Shown: positions 41,634 to 52,101 of the stretch, in pieces
Position numbering within the stretch: position 1 is the first letter of the stretch
Layout: each line of letters opens with the position of its first letter
Assembly: GCF_023156505.1 (NCBI RefSeq)
Contig: NZ_JALNMJ010000019.1
Location: 1-64,000, forward strand
Direction: 5' to 3'
Source: Roseibium sediminicola
Lineage (GTDB): Bacteria; Pseudomonadota; Alphaproteobacteria; Rhizobiales; Stappiaceae
DNA length: 64,000 nt
The notes under the pieces: generated by a model
What the model was told of the DNA's origin: nothing
The model's input: only the letters and a program-made list of their open reading frames with translations
The model's database searches: none
Made by a program: the position numbers and the translations under genes

Positions 41634-42416
41634 ATGAAAGCACTCCACATTGCCGCGACGGGCATGAAAGCCCAGGAATTGAACGTCGAAGTCATTTCCA
41701 ACAACGTCGCCAACATGCGCACAACGGGCTTCAAGAAGCAGCGCGCCGACTTTCAGGACCTGCTTTACCAGAACCTCCGGCGCATGGGCACGGAAACCTC
41801 CGACACCGGCACCATCGTCCCGACCGGCATCCAGATCGGCTCGGGCGTGAAGCTCGCCTCGACCACCCGGATCATGTCGCAGGGCTCACTGGAACAGACC
41901 GGCAAGGCCCTGGACGTGGCTGTCCGCGGCGAAGGCTTCTTCCAGATCGACCTGCCCGACGGCACCACCGGCTACACCCGCGACGGTTCGTTCGAACGCG
42001 ACGCCGACGGCCAGCTGGTGACCGTTGACGGCTATACTGTCAATCCCGGTATCACCATTCCGGAGACCACCCAGGACATCACCATATCCAACACGGGTGT
42101 CGTTCAGGGCGTCGACCAGGCCGGCAACACCGTGCAGCTCGGCCAGGTGCAGCTTGCCCGCTTCGTCAACAAGGCGGGCCTTGAGGCGATCGGCGACAAC
42201 CTGTTCCTGGAAACGGATGCCAGCGGCCAGGCCGAGACAGGCAATCCTGGAGACAACGGCTTCGGCTCTGTGCAGCAGTATTTCCTCGAAATGGCCAATG
42301 TCGACGCGGTGACGGAAATCGCCGACCTGATCTCGGCACAGCGCGCCTACGAGATGAATTCGAAGATCATCCAGGCCGCCGACGAGATGTACTCAACCAC
42401 CACAAACCTCCGCTAG
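41634..42416 (+). CDS. flgG: Distal rod protein FlgG
   Basis: This 260-residue rod protein has MKALHIAATGMKAQELNVEV, NNVANMRTTGFKKQRADFQD, VRGEGFFQIDLPDGTTGYTR and the C-terminal EIADLISAQRAYEMNSKIIQ. All are standard for FlgG at normal length. GAGGAG-type ribosome site (GAGGAGAAACAGAC) precedes the ATG; 21 nt after flgF. Confidence 0.95.
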   Translation: MKALHIAATGMKAQELNVEVISNNVANMRTTGFKKQRADFQDLLYQNLRRMGTETSDTGTIVPTGIQIGSGVKLASTTRIMSQGSLEQTGKALDVAVRGEGFFQIDLPDGTTGYTRDGSFERDADGQLVTVDGYTVNPGITIPETTQDITISNTGVVQGVDQAGNTVQLGQVQLARFVNKAGLEAIGDNLFLETDASGQAETGNPGDNGFGSVQQYFLEMANVDAVTEIADLISAQRAYEMNSKIIQAADEMYSTTTNLR

Positions 42417-42433
42417 GACGGGAAGGCATTAGG

Positions 42434-43417
42434 ATGATGAAACAGCTGCTCAAAGCCGCCTTCGGCCTGCTGCTGATAGGCCTCGCCACCGCCCCCTCCC
42501 GGGCTGAGGAGCGTCCGGTTCTGCGCTCGCAGGTCATGACCCTCTCGGATATCGTCACGGTTGGCGATTTCTACACCAATGCGGGCCGGTTCGCCGCCAA
42601 GCCGCTGTTCCGCTCTCCGGACATGGGCACCTCGGGCAATGTTCCGGCCAGCGACGTCGCGGAGCGCGCACGCGCCGCTGGACTGGAAACAGCCGGAACC
42701 GATGGCCTCAGAACCGTCGTTGTCTATCGCGGCGCGACCAAGCTCAACCGGGACCAGCTGGCCGGACTGGTGCGCAAGTCCCTGGAAGAGCGCAATGCCG
42801 GCCTGAATGCCGACAAGCTCGACATCCGCCTGCTGCAGGCTCCGGACCAGGTCCTGGCGGATCCCAAGGTGAGTGATCCCATCCGGATCGACCGGGTCGA
42901 GTGGTCCCAGACCAGCGGCCACTTCACGCTTCATGCGACCGTCGCAGTCGAATTCGGCACAGACCGGCTGATCCTGTCGGGCATTGCCACGGAAATGATC
43001 GATGTGGTCACTCTGGCGCAGCCAGTCCGGCGCGGAGACATCGTCAAGGAAGAGGATCTGGACATGCTCCGAATCGCACGCAACAAGGTGCCCGCCGGCG
43101 CCCTGACAGACCTCGATGACATTGTCGGCAAGCAGGCCCGGATCAATGTCCGCGCCAACGCACCGCTGTCGCGCCGCGACTTCCAGCGGCCCGTGCTGAT
43201 CGAGCGCGGAGAAAAGATCACGGTCACCTTCATCATGCCGGGCATGAAGCTCACGTCCCGTGCCCAGGCCATGGATGACGGCGCCAAGGGCGATGTCATC
43301 GACGTCATGAACCTTACCTCCCGGCGCATCGTCCCGGCGATTGTCACCTCCCGCGGCCAAGTACGCGTTCACGCCGCCAATCCTATTGTCGCAAGCTTGA
43401 ACAGCGAGACCCAATAA
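42434..43417 (+). CDS. flgA: Flagellar P-ring assembly chaperone FlgA
   Basis: This 327-residue exported protein begins with a Sec signal (about 1-24, ending PSRA) and carries a C-terminal SAF/ChapFlgA domain (about 190-325: VVTLAQPVRRGDIVKEEDLD, KQARINVRANAPLSRRDFQR, DVIDVMNLTSRRIVPAIVTS). It helps FlgI form the P ring in the periplasm. It starts 17 nt after flgG (two tandem ATGs) and its stop overlaps the flgH ATG by one base. Confidence 0.92.
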   Translation: MMKQLLKAAFGLLLIGLATAPSRAEERPVLRSQVMTLSDIVTVGDFYTNAGRFAAKPLFRSPDMGTSGNVPASDVAERARAAGLETAGTDGLRTVVVYRGATKLNRDQLAGLVRKSLEERNAGLNADKLDIRLLQAPDQVLADPKVSDPIRIDRVEWSQTSGHFTLHATVAVEFGTDRLILSGIATEMIDVVTLAQPVRRGDIVKEEDLDMLRIARNKVPAGALTDLDDIVGKQARINVRANAPLSRRDFQRPVLIERGEKITVTFIMPGMKLTSRAQAMDDGAKGDVIDVMNLTSRRIVPAIVTSRGQVRVHAANPIVASLNSETQ

Positions 43418-44166
43418 TGCTGAGCACATTCCCCAGACAGCTTCTGGCGAGCATAGCGCTTTCCGCCCTTGCCGCCGGATGCGGCACCGCCGACAAACTG
43501 GCCAATGTCGGCCAGCAACCCGCCCTGAACGCCATTCAGGACCCGACCACGACACCCGGGTACCGGCCGGTGCAAATGCCGATGCCGGAACCGGTGCAGG
43601 CCCACTACAACCCGAATTCCCTGTGGCAGTCGGGTAGCCGAGCCTTCTTCAAGGACCAGCGCGCCAGCCAGGTCGGCGACATCCTGACCGTGGTGGTCAC
43701 CATCGACGATGAGGCAGAATTCGAAAACGATACCGAACGCAGCCGGTCCGACACCAGCTCGGCCGGTGTCGGCGGTGCCCTCGGCACGGCCATCGACACC
43801 ATCTTCATGCCTGCGAGCACGGCGGCCAGCGACCTTGCCAACGTCAACAGCAGTTCCAATTTCGAAGGCTCCGGCAAGGTCGACCGCACCGAGACCCTGC
43901 AGACCACCGTCGCGGCCGTCGTTACCCAGGTCCTCCCCAATGGCAACCTCGTCATCGAGGGCCGTCAGGAAATCCGGGTAAACTTCGAGGTCCGCGAGCT
44001 GATCGTCGCCGGTATCGTACGGCCTGAGGACATCACCGCCAACAACCGCATCGCCAGCGAACAGATTGCCGAAGCGCGCATCGGTTACGGCGGCCGCGGC
44101 CAGATCACCGATGTCCAGCAACCCCGGGTCGGCAACCAGGTCCTCGATATCCTGCTGCCGTTCTGA
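43417..44166 (+). CDS. flgH: Flagellar L-ring lipoprotein FlgH
   Basis: This 249-residue outer-membrane lipoprotein has a signal with lipobox LAAGC (Cys near 23), LWQSGSRAFFKDQRASQVGD, ILTVVVTIDDEAEFEN, GNLVIEGRQEIRVNFEVREL and the C-terminal GRGQITDVQQPRVGNQVLDI. It forms the L ring. It ends the flgF-flgH operon and is followed by a hairpin. Confidence 0.95.
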   Translation: MLSTFPRQLLASIALSALAAGCGTADKLANVGQQPALNAIQDPTTTPGYRPVQMPMPEPVQAHYNPNSLWQSGSRAFFKDQRASQVGDILTVVVTIDDEAEFENDTERSRSDTSSAGVGGALGTAIDTIFMPASTAASDLANVNSSSNFEGSGKVDRTETLQTTVAAVVTQVLPNGNLVIEGRQEIRVNFEVRELIVAGIVRPEDITANNRIASEQIAEARIGYGGRGQITDVQQPRVGNQVLDILLPF

Positions 44167-44237
44167 TCCCAATAAATACAGTCCCCCGGCCCGAAACCGG
44201 CAACGTGTTCTAGAAGCGTTGCCGGCCACGGCTGACG

Positions 44238-44275
44238 ACGGGCACGGCATCTCGCTCCCCGAGTGCCGTGCCCGT
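44238..44275 (+). terminator. Hairpin after flgH
   Basis: ACGGGCACGGCA (44238-44249) pairs perfectly with TGCCGTGCCCGT (44264-44275), followed by TCTCGTTTTC. It is 72 nt after the flgH stop. The T-run is weak, so efficiency is uncertain. Confidence 0.55.
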
Positions 44276-44304
44276 TCTCGTTTTCAAGTCCGGGCAATCC
44301 GGGG

Positions 44305-44572
44305 TAATACCAACCTCAATAGATAGGAACCGATCTGATGGCTTTGATCCGGTTTGGCCGGCAAGGCGCGTTGCGCAGGACGGCCTGGTTGGCCGTTCAA
44401 GCAGCGCAACGCTGTCCGGCGGGCCGGAGCAGGCCACCGAAGGCCGTGTTTGGGGACTGTTCAGCCACGTCGCAGGTATTGACCGATAAACCATATCGCC
44501 CTGCAACCTGCTCCTTGCCGAACAGTCCCCAAACGCGGTCAGATCGGGTCCTATCTAATGAGGTTGGTATAA
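44305..44572. repeat. 268-bp MITE-like element with 34-bp terminal and 15-bp internal inverted repeats
   Basis: TAATACCAACCTCAATAGAT at the left (34-bp arm 44305-44338) is mirrored by 44539-44572 with about three mismatches. A second, perfect inner dyad pairs GTTTGGGGACTGTTC (44448-44462) with GAACAGTCCCCAAAC (44520-44534). The ends differ from the TTAGAGC elements, so this is another family. No credible gene lies inside. It sits between the end of the flgF-flgH operon and the quinone reductase gene, marking the left edge of the non-flagellar island. Confidence 0.85.
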
Positions 44573-44602
44573 TACCGGTGCAGACCCCGGAGACCATTGC
44601 TT

Positions 44603-45364
44603 GTGACCACCACCCTGATCGTTCTCGCCCACCCTGCCCCGACCTCTTTCAACGCCGCCTGGGCGCGCGCGTCGGAAGAAGCCTGTCGCGCTTTCGGCGA
44701 CACAGTGCTGATGTCCGACCTGTATGACCTCGGCTTCGATCCTGCCGAGCGAGCCGTGCATTACCCGCAAGGTGTGGCGACCGATCCATTTGATGTGCTG
44801 AAAACCCAGCAGGCTGCCTCCGAGACCAGCGCGCTGCCGCAGCCGGTCCTAAACGAGGTCGACAAGATCCGCGCGGCGGACCGGATCATTCTGCATTTTC
44901 CGCTGTGGTGGTTCGCGCCGCCGGCGATGCTGAAAGGCTGGTGCGAGCGGGTGCTGGTGAATGGCGGCCTGCACGACACCGACAACCGCTTCGACACGGG
45001 CCTGTTTCGCGGCAAATCCGTTCTGTTTTGCGTGACGACGGGCTCAAAAGCCGCCGAAAGCGCCCATAACGGCAAGGAAGGCGACGTTCAGATGCTGCTC
45101 TGGCCGCTCGCTTACACCTTCCGCTATCTCGGCTTCGATGTGCTGCGTCCCCACGTCGTCCACGGTGTGCACGGCTACCACAAGGGGGCCGCCAGGGACG
45201 CGCTTCAAGAGCGCTTGCGCGGCGCGCTGATGGACCAGCGGGAGCTGCTGGAGAACTACGCCGCCCTGCCCCGGCTCACCTTCAATGCGGACGACGAGTT
45301 CGAAGGCGGGCAACTGCGCAACGGGGCTCCCGTCCACTCGCTTTTCATTCGGCAGGATCCCTGA
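44603..45364 (+). CDS. NAD(P)H dehydrogenase (quinone)-like flavodoxin-fold protein
   Basis: This 253-residue protein has a flavodoxin-like fold of the NQO1/KefF/MdaB type: LIVLAHPAPTSFNAAW (FMN/FAD phosphate loop), ADRIILHFPLWWFAPPAMLK with the hydrophobic flavin-side strand, GWCERVLVNG, and LFCVTTGSKAAE. It would reduce quinones or related electrophiles with two electrons using NAD(P)H. The start is a GTG at 44603 or a TTG at 44597; GGAG at 44589 serves either. It lies 30 bp downstream of the MITE-like element, which may supply or displace its promoter. Confidence 0.75.
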   Translation: MTTTLIVLAHPAPTSFNAAWARASEEACRAFGDTVLMSDLYDLGFDPAERAVHYPQGVATDPFDVLKTQQAASETSALPQPVLNEVDKIRAADRIILHFPLWWFAPPAMLKGWCERVLVNGGLHDTDNRFDTGLFRGKSVLFCVTTGSKAAESAHNGKEGDVQMLLWPLAYTFRYLGFDVLRPHVVHGVHGYHKGAARDALQERLRGALMDQRELLENYAALPRLTFNADDEFEGGQLRNGAPVHSLFIRQDP

Positions 45365-45490
45365 CCGGATAGGGACGCCCCTGGCGGGAACCGCAGAAGT
45401 CCCGCCCTGCCAATTCCGTCTCGCCAGGATGACGCCAACCGGACTTCAGCTAAGATGCCCTTGGGTTACTTGCGAGTTGGTGAGGTCTCC

Positions 45491-45791
45491 ATGCGCTTGT
45501 TTTTCGCATCTCTCCTTTCAGCCGTTTTTTATGTCCGCTCCCGCCTGGAGCGCCAGCTGCGGCAACGGTCCGGGTGGGTTTGAAGCCTGGAAACAAGCCT
45601 TTATTGCCAATTCCTCCCGTTATGGCCTCAAGGAGCGCGTGGTCAGACAGGCACTGCAGAATGTCGGCTACAGCCGAAAGGTCGTCCGTCTCGACCGCAA
45701 CCAGAAATCCATCAAGCTGAGCTTCGAGCAGTTCCATGCAAAGCGGGTCAACAACGCGATGATCAAGCGCGGCCAGAAGCTCGGCAACTGA
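45491..45791 (+). pseudogene. Remnant of a lytic murein transglycosylase gene (frameshifted and truncated)
   Basis: An ATG at 45491 opens a signal peptide (MRLFFASLLSAVF) that runs out of frame at a six-T tract (45525-45530). With five Ts the frame would continue as MSAPAWSASCGNGPGGFEAW into the N-terminal region of MltB-like lytic transglycosylases, including VGYSRKVVRLDRNQKSIKLS and FEQFHAKRVNNAMIKRGQKL. A stop follows at once, so the catalytic domain (about 300 residues) is missing. Two independent lesions indicate a decayed gene; a sequencing slip could explain the first but not the second. 45365-45490 and 45792-46011 hold no other gene. Confidence 0.7.
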
Positions 45792-46011
45792 CCGGCAACA
45801 GCCTACCAAACCCGAGCAATCAATGTCGAACCGGCACGGACCGCGGCGCACGAAATATAGTCATTTTTCCCGATTTTCAGGTAGAATAGACGCATTCTGT
45901 GCACTTTCGCCGAATGCGACCTATCCGGCCATCTATCCGGACGGGACCAACGGGGAGAACAACACCTGTTGGCTGTGAGCGCCCAACGGCTCACCAACGG
46001 AGGCTGCTCGA

Positions 46012-46908
46012 GTGCATATATTTCATGGACGGAAATCCGCGGCAATGGCAGCCGCGATCGCGTTTGTAAGCGCCGTCACCGCGACAGCTCACGCCTTGGC
46101 GCAGGATCAGGGCCTGCACAACAGCACCAAGATGTTCTCTGCGCCCGCCGATCTCAGCTGGAAACACTGGAACGATCCGCTTGAGCTGGAGCGGACATGG
46201 CAAGCGGCCATCGTTCGGGTTCCAACCGCGGCAGGACAGTCCAGACAGGTAACAACCGAGGACCTGCAGAAGCAAACAACGGGGATCGACCGGAAACTGC
46301 CGACTGTCATTTACCTGCACGGCTGCAGCGGATTCTGGCCGGGCACTCATGAACGGATCAGGTTCTTTGCGGACAACGGCTTCCTTGTCATCGCGCCGGC
46401 CAGTCTGGCCCGGGAGGTCTATCCGCGGTCCTGCAATGTGGAAACCCGCGAGGGCGGGTTGTTTCGCGGCACCATGACACTCAGACGCAACGATGCCGGA
46501 CATGCCATCGAACAGGCACGGCAGATCTCGATTGTCGACGATGAGAACATCGTTTTGATCGGTTTCAGCGAGGGCGCGATGACTACCACATCGTTCGAGC
46601 CGCAAAACGAGCGGCAACGGGTCAAGGCCAGGGTCGCGGAAGGCTGGACATGCCACACGCCCTGGCAAGAAGACAAAGGCGTCAACGCGCGCGAGGATGA
46701 ACCGGTTTTGACTCTGGTCGGTGAACGGGACCCCTGGTATCAAAATCAATGGACAAGCGGCAATTGCGCGCCATTCCTGAACCCGGACAACGGCAGCAGA
46801 TCCATCGTGTATGGCGACGACACCATCGCGGACAAACACGGTTTGCTGGAGTTCAAATCCGTCCAGGAGGATGTTCTCGCCTTCCTCAGGGAAAACCTGG
46901 ATTTCTGA
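46012..46908 (+). CDS. Exported dienelactone-hydrolase-like alpha/beta hydrolase
   Basis: This 298-residue protein has a Sec signal (about 8-30, ending AHALA) and an alpha/beta hydrolase fold: LPTVIYLHGCSGFWPG (oxyanion strand), LVIAPASLAREVYPRSC, nucleophile elbow GFSEGA (Ser near 185), an acid in TLVGERDPWY and a late His in DKHGLLEF. Cysteines are paired as in periplasmic proteins. It starts at a GTG at 46012 preceded by GGAGG at the correct distance. Substrate unknown; it stands alone between the transglycosylase remnant and cpdB. Confidence 0.75.
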   Translation: MHIFHGRKSAAMAAAIAFVSAVTATAHALAQDQGLHNSTKMFSAPADLSWKHWNDPLELERTWQAAIVRVPTAAGQSRQVTTEDLQKQTTGIDRKLPTVIYLHGCSGFWPGTHERIRFFADNGFLVIAPASLAREVYPRSCNVETREGGLFRGTMTLRRNDAGHAIEQARQISIVDDENIVLIGFSEGAMTTTSFEPQNERQRVKARVAEGWTCHTPWQEDKGVNAREDEPVLTLVGERDPWYQNQWTSGNCAPFLNPDNGSRSIVYGDDTIADKHGLLEFKSVQEDVLAFLRENLDF

Positions 46909-47062
46909 CGGCAGACTTTTCAGAACGCTGTGGCCACCTCCACCAGATGCACCGTAACGCCTTGACAAAAATGACAGTTAAGGCAGCCTGATCCGTCACA
47001 CGGTTGTAACCTGGGCGTCGCAAAACCCGCTGACGGCCGTGCGGCCGAACAGGAGCTTATTC

Positions 47063-49045
<1,983 letters not shown>

Positions 49046-49061
49046 ACGCGGAAGCAGGTGT

Positions 49062-49098
49062 ATTCTGGGAGCCGTTTTCGTTGAACGGCTCCCAGAAT
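49062..49098 (+). terminator. Perfect 15-bp hairpin after cpdB
   Basis: ATTCTGGGAGCCGTT (49062-49076) pairs exactly with AACGGCTCCCAGAAT (49084-49098), 17 nt after the cpdB stop. It lacks a T-run but the stem is strong. Further on, 49167-49211 is a lone arm of the repeat family seen at 22354-22479. Confidence 0.55.
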
Positions 49099-49235
49099 CA
49101 AACCGCAACTTGAAGCAGCGTGAACGCGCTTTCTTGACTGACCGGCCGCTTGTTCGAACGTGTGGCCGATCCTTCGAGACGGACCTGACAGTCCTCCTCA
49201 AAATGAGCTTGTTTTTAGAGCAGCGATAACAATGA

Positions 49236-49269
49236 CATAAAAAAACCTTCCCACAGGGGGGAAGGTTTT
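49236..49269 (-). terminator. Intrinsic terminator of dksA
   Basis: AAAACCTTCCC (49242-49252) pairs with GGGAAGGTTTT (49259-49269); on the minus strand the stem is followed by a run of seven Ts. It lies about 52 nt past the dksA stop. Confidence 0.8.
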
Positions 49270-49320
49270 GAAAGTCATTCGGATCCGCCTGTTGCCGGCG
49301 GATCGGCCGTTTTCTGGAAA

Positions 49321-49737
49321 TCAGTCGTCGCGATAAACCTTTTCCCGGCGCTCATGCGCTTCCTGGGCTTCGATCGACAAGGTCGCGATCGGCCGTGCCT
49401 CAAGGCGCCGCAGGGAAATGGGTTCCCCGGTTTCTTCGCAATAGCCGTAGCTGCCGTCTGCGATCCGTTCCAAAGCATCGTCAATCTTTGAAATCAGCTT
49501 GCGTTGACGGTCCCTGGCCCGCAGCTCGATGGAGCGGTCGGTTTCAGAGGACGCCCGGTCGGCGAAATCGGGGTGGTTCTGGCTTTCCTCCTGAAGGTTG
49601 GTAAGCGTTTCCTTGCTCTCCTTCAGGATCTCTTCTTTCCATGCAAGCAGCTTGTTTCGAAAATATTCACGCTGCCTGTCATTCATGAACGGCTCGTCTT
49701 CCGAGGGTCGATATTCAGACTCAATTTCAACCGTCAT
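49321..49737 (-). CDS. dksA: RNA polymerase-binding transcription factor DksA, zinc-cysteine-poor type
   Basis: This 138-residue protein binds the RNA polymerase secondary channel and works with ppGpp. The long coiled coil (about 17-90, REYFRNKLLAWKEEILKESK) contains the DFADRASSETDRSIELRARD tip, and the globular end follows. Where Escherichia coli DksA has four zinc cysteines, this one reads GYCEETGEPISLRRLEARP and LSIEAQEAH, leaving a single Cys, as in other alphaproteobacterial DksA. The ATG at 49737 has CGGAGC upstream, preferred over an in-frame start at 49806. A terminator follows. It lies between cpdB and fliX, inside the flagellar region. Confidence 0.92.
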   Translation of the reverse strand: MTVEIESEYRPSEDEPFMNDRQREYFRNKLLAWKEEILKESKETLTNLQEESQNHPDFADRASSETDRSIELRARDRQRKLISKIDDALERIADGSYGYCEETGEPISLRRLEARPIATLSIEAQEAHERREKVYRDD

Positions 49738-49902
49738 CGATAGCTCCGGATTACCGTTATGCCGGGCGCAATATATAGCCGCTTCCCTCTGCCTACAACG
49801 GTTCATTTGCAGAAAATGGCATCAAGGAAAGTTTATATCTTTCAATCCGTTGCGTAACTTTTAGACAGTTTTGCGGCAAAGTTTAACCGTTTGGCCCGCC
49901 GC

Positions 49903-50322
49903 TCAGTCGGGGAATCGGCCAAGCTTGGCAAGCTCGACTTTCACACGCAATTCAATCTCTTCCAGCACCGAATCAATTTTCGGATCGCCGCTTTCGAGTC
50001 GTTTCGAAACCTGACGGGCAAGCAACTCCAGCCGGTCCTCGGAGACCTGGCCCGCCAGCAGATCGGTGCGCACGGTTTCCAAAGTGTCCAGCAGGGAATG
50101 GCCATGCCTGGCAGCGCGCGAGCGGCGTTCCGCCCGTTCGTCCACTTCCTGGAGCGCCAGCAGGGCATCCATGCCCTGGATCGCCGATCCACCAGCCGTC
50201 TGCGACGAGGACACAACCTCGCTCCCGAAGTCGGGAGCAAAGGACTCCGAACTCGAGCTTTTGCCTTTCTTGGCACTTTTGCCCTGAACGCCGGTGATGG
50301 GTTTATTGCCAGTGATGCGCAT
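49903..50322 (-). CDS. fliX: Flagellar assembly regulator FliX
   Basis: This 139-residue protein starts MRITGNKPITGVQGKSAKKG and has the helical FliX core (MDALLALQEVDERAERRSRA, HGHSLLDTLETVRTDLLAGQ, and LELLARQVSKRL). In Caulobacter FliX links basal-body assembly to the sigma-54 activator FlbD. It is divergent from flgI across 313 bp that contains a GGCAA-N3-TTGCC dyad and a sigma-54-like element. The ATG at 50322 matches usual FliX starts. flbD is not in the window. Confidence 0.88.
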   Translation of the reverse strand: MRITGNKPITGVQGKSAKKGKSSSSESFAPDFGSEVVSSSQTAGGSAIQGMDALLALQEVDERAERRSRAARHGHSLLDTLETVRTDLLAGQVSEDRLELLARQVSKRLESGDPKIDSVLEEIELRVKVELAKLGRFPD

Positions 50323-50418
50323 GTTCGATCTTCCAATGGTCCGACCGCAATCCTGGCGCAAACCACCGGATCACCTGTCAGAATCTGCCGAGAAGGGTAA
50401 ATGAGTCCTTATGAAGGA

Positions 50419-50431
50419 GGCAACATTTGCC
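50419..50431. promoter_or_regulatory. GGCAA-N3-TTGCC dyad, FlbD-type site, between fliX and flgI
   Basis: GGCAACATTTGCC lies 123 bp upstream of the sigma-54-like element that faces flgI and 97 bp upstream of the fliX ATG. It fits an enhancer site for an FlbD-like activator. Confidence 0.55.
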
Positions 50432-50553
50432 GGGTAGCAAACACAAAACTTTAACCCCGCCCAACGGTTTTGCGTGGATATGCTCGCCATCCTACCAGAA
50501 ATAGGCCCAGAATCCCGTCACTTTGCGGAAAAGACCCGGTGCACCTCTGAAAG

Positions 50554-50569
50554 TGGCACGGCTCTCGCA
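50554..50569 (+). promoter_or_regulatory. Sigma-54-like promoter upstream of flgI
   Basis: TGGCAC-N5-TCGCA differs from the -24/-12 consensus (TGGCAC-N5-TTGCA) by one base. It is 67 bp upstream of the flgI ATG at 50636, a normal distance. Confidence 0.55.
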
Positions 50570-50635
50570 TTACGCAAGTCGACTTAGTACGCCGGTCCAT
50601 GCGCCGGTTCCTTGAATGGCAGGCCAGAAGTAGTA

Positions 50636-51778
50636 ATGCGACATTTAGGCGACACGATCTTCGAGACCTTTGGACGGTTCGTCCTGGCAACCGCACTTTG
50701 CCTGTTCGGCGCGGTTGCCATTCTAACACCGGCGGAAGCGGCTTCGCGCATCAAGGACATCGCGGATTTTGAAGGCATTCGTGAAAACCAGCTGATCGGC
50801 TACGGCCTGGTCGTTGGCCTGAACGGCACCGGCGACAGCCTCAACAACTCCCCCTTCACCCAGCAGAGCCTCCAGGCCATGCTGGAACGGCTCGGCGTCA
50901 ATACCCGGAACGTCGACCTCAACACCAACACGGTGGCGGCGGTCATGGTCACGGCCAACCTGCCGCCCTTCTCCACACAGGGCACGCGCATTGACGTCAA
51001 TGTCAGCGCGCTCGGCGACGCGGACTCGCTTCAGGGCGGCACTTTGCTGGTCACGCCTCTGGTCGGCGCGGATGGTGAAGTCTACGCAATCGCTCAAGGC
51101 TCGGTCGCGATCGGCGGCTTTTCCGCCCAGGCGGACGCGGCCTCCGTGGTGCGCGGCGTGCCGACGGCGGGCCGTATCGCCAATGGCGGTCTGGTGGAAC
51201 GCGAGCTGGATTTCAAGCTCGCCTCGCTGACCACCCTGCGGCTCGCCCTGCGCAATCCGGATCTGACCACTGCCCGCCGGGTCGCATTGTCCATCAACGA
51301 ACTAATCGGCATGCCGACCGCCGAACCGCTGGATCCGGCAACCGTTCAGCTGAACCTGCCGCAGCAATATGACGGCAACATTGTCGACCTTCTGACCGAC
51401 ATCGAGCAGCTGATCGTCGAACCAGACCTCGCCGCCCGCATCGTGATCGACGAGAATTCCGGCATTATCGTGATGGGTCAGGACGTGAAGGTGTCCATGG
51501 TCGCCGTTGCCCAGGGCAATCTGACCGTGACCATCGCGGAAACGCCGCAAGTGTCCCAGCCCCTGCCCTTTGCGAATGGCGAGACAACTGTCGTGCCCCG
51601 TTCGGAAGTGTCGGTGGATGACAATGGAACGAAACTGGCAATTGTCCCGGAAACCGTTACCTTGAAACAGCTTGTCGACGGGTTGAACGCCCTGGGAATC
51701 GGCCCGCGCGACATGATTTCCATCCTGCAGGCCATCAAGGCCAGTGGCGCCCTGCAAGCCGAGATCGAGGTGCTGTGA
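50636..51778 (+). CDS. flgI: Flagellar P-ring protein FlgI
   Basis: This 380-residue periplasmic ring protein has a Sec signal (about 12-36, ending PAEA), SRIKDIADFEGIRENQLIGY, GLVVGLNGTGDSLNNSPFTQ, LPPFSTQGTRIDVNVSALGD, SLQGGTLLVTPLVGADGEVY and the C-terminal LVDGLNALGIGPRDMISILQ. All are standard. The ATG at 50636 is used; a TTG eight codons upstream is also in frame. The stop overlaps the next gene. Confidence 0.95.
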   Translation: MRHLGDTIFETFGRFVLATALCLFGAVAILTPAEAASRIKDIADFEGIRENQLIGYGLVVGLNGTGDSLNNSPFTQQSLQAMLERLGVNTRNVDLNTNTVAAVMVTANLPPFSTQGTRIDVNVSALGDADSLQGGTLLVTPLVGADGEVYAIAQGSVAIGGFSAQADAASVVRGVPTAGRIANGGLVERELDFKLASLTTLRLALRNPDLTTARRVALSINELIGMPTAEPLDPATVQLNLPQQYDGNIVDLLTDIEQLIVEPDLAARIVIDENSGIIVMGQDVKVSMVAVAQGNLTVTIAETPQVSQPLPFANGETTVVPRSEVSVDDNGTKLAIVPETVTLKQLVDGLNALGIGPRDMISILQAIKASGALQAEIEVL

Positions 51779-52101
51779 TGCTTGACCTGATTTCACCTCA
51801 AACGGCACCGGCGACAGCCCGGCCGACACCCCAGGATGCTCTGCGCGGCCTCGACGCAACCAACAAGACCGCGGTCCGTGCAGCTGCCGAGGAATTTGAA
51901 GCGGTGTTCCTGAACAACATGCTCCAGAACATGTTCACCGGCCTTGAGAACGGTGGCGCCTGGGGCGGCGGCACCGGGTCCGACGCCTGGCAGAGCCTTT
52001 TGATCGACGAATATGCACGCACCATTGCCGACAGCGGCGGCATCGGCCTTGCCGACAGCGTGGAACGTGAACTGCTCGCATTGCAGGAGGGCGCAAGATG
52101 A
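51778..52101 (+). CDS. flgJ: Rod-binding protein (FlgJ N-terminal domain only)
   Basis: This 107-residue protein has the FlgJ N-domain pattern AAEEFEAVFLNNMLQNMFTG, SDAWQSLLIDEYARTIADSG and GIGLADSVERELLALQEG. The muramidase half found in enteric FlgJ is absent, as usual in alphaproteobacteria, so cell-wall cutting for rod passage must come from another enzyme. The ATG overlaps the flgI stop by one base. Confidence 0.88.
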   Translation: MLDLISPQTAPATARPTPQDALRGLDATNKTAVRAAAEEFEAVFLNNMLQNMFTGLENGGAWGGGTGSDAWQSLLIDEYARTIADSGGIGLADSVERELLALQEGAR

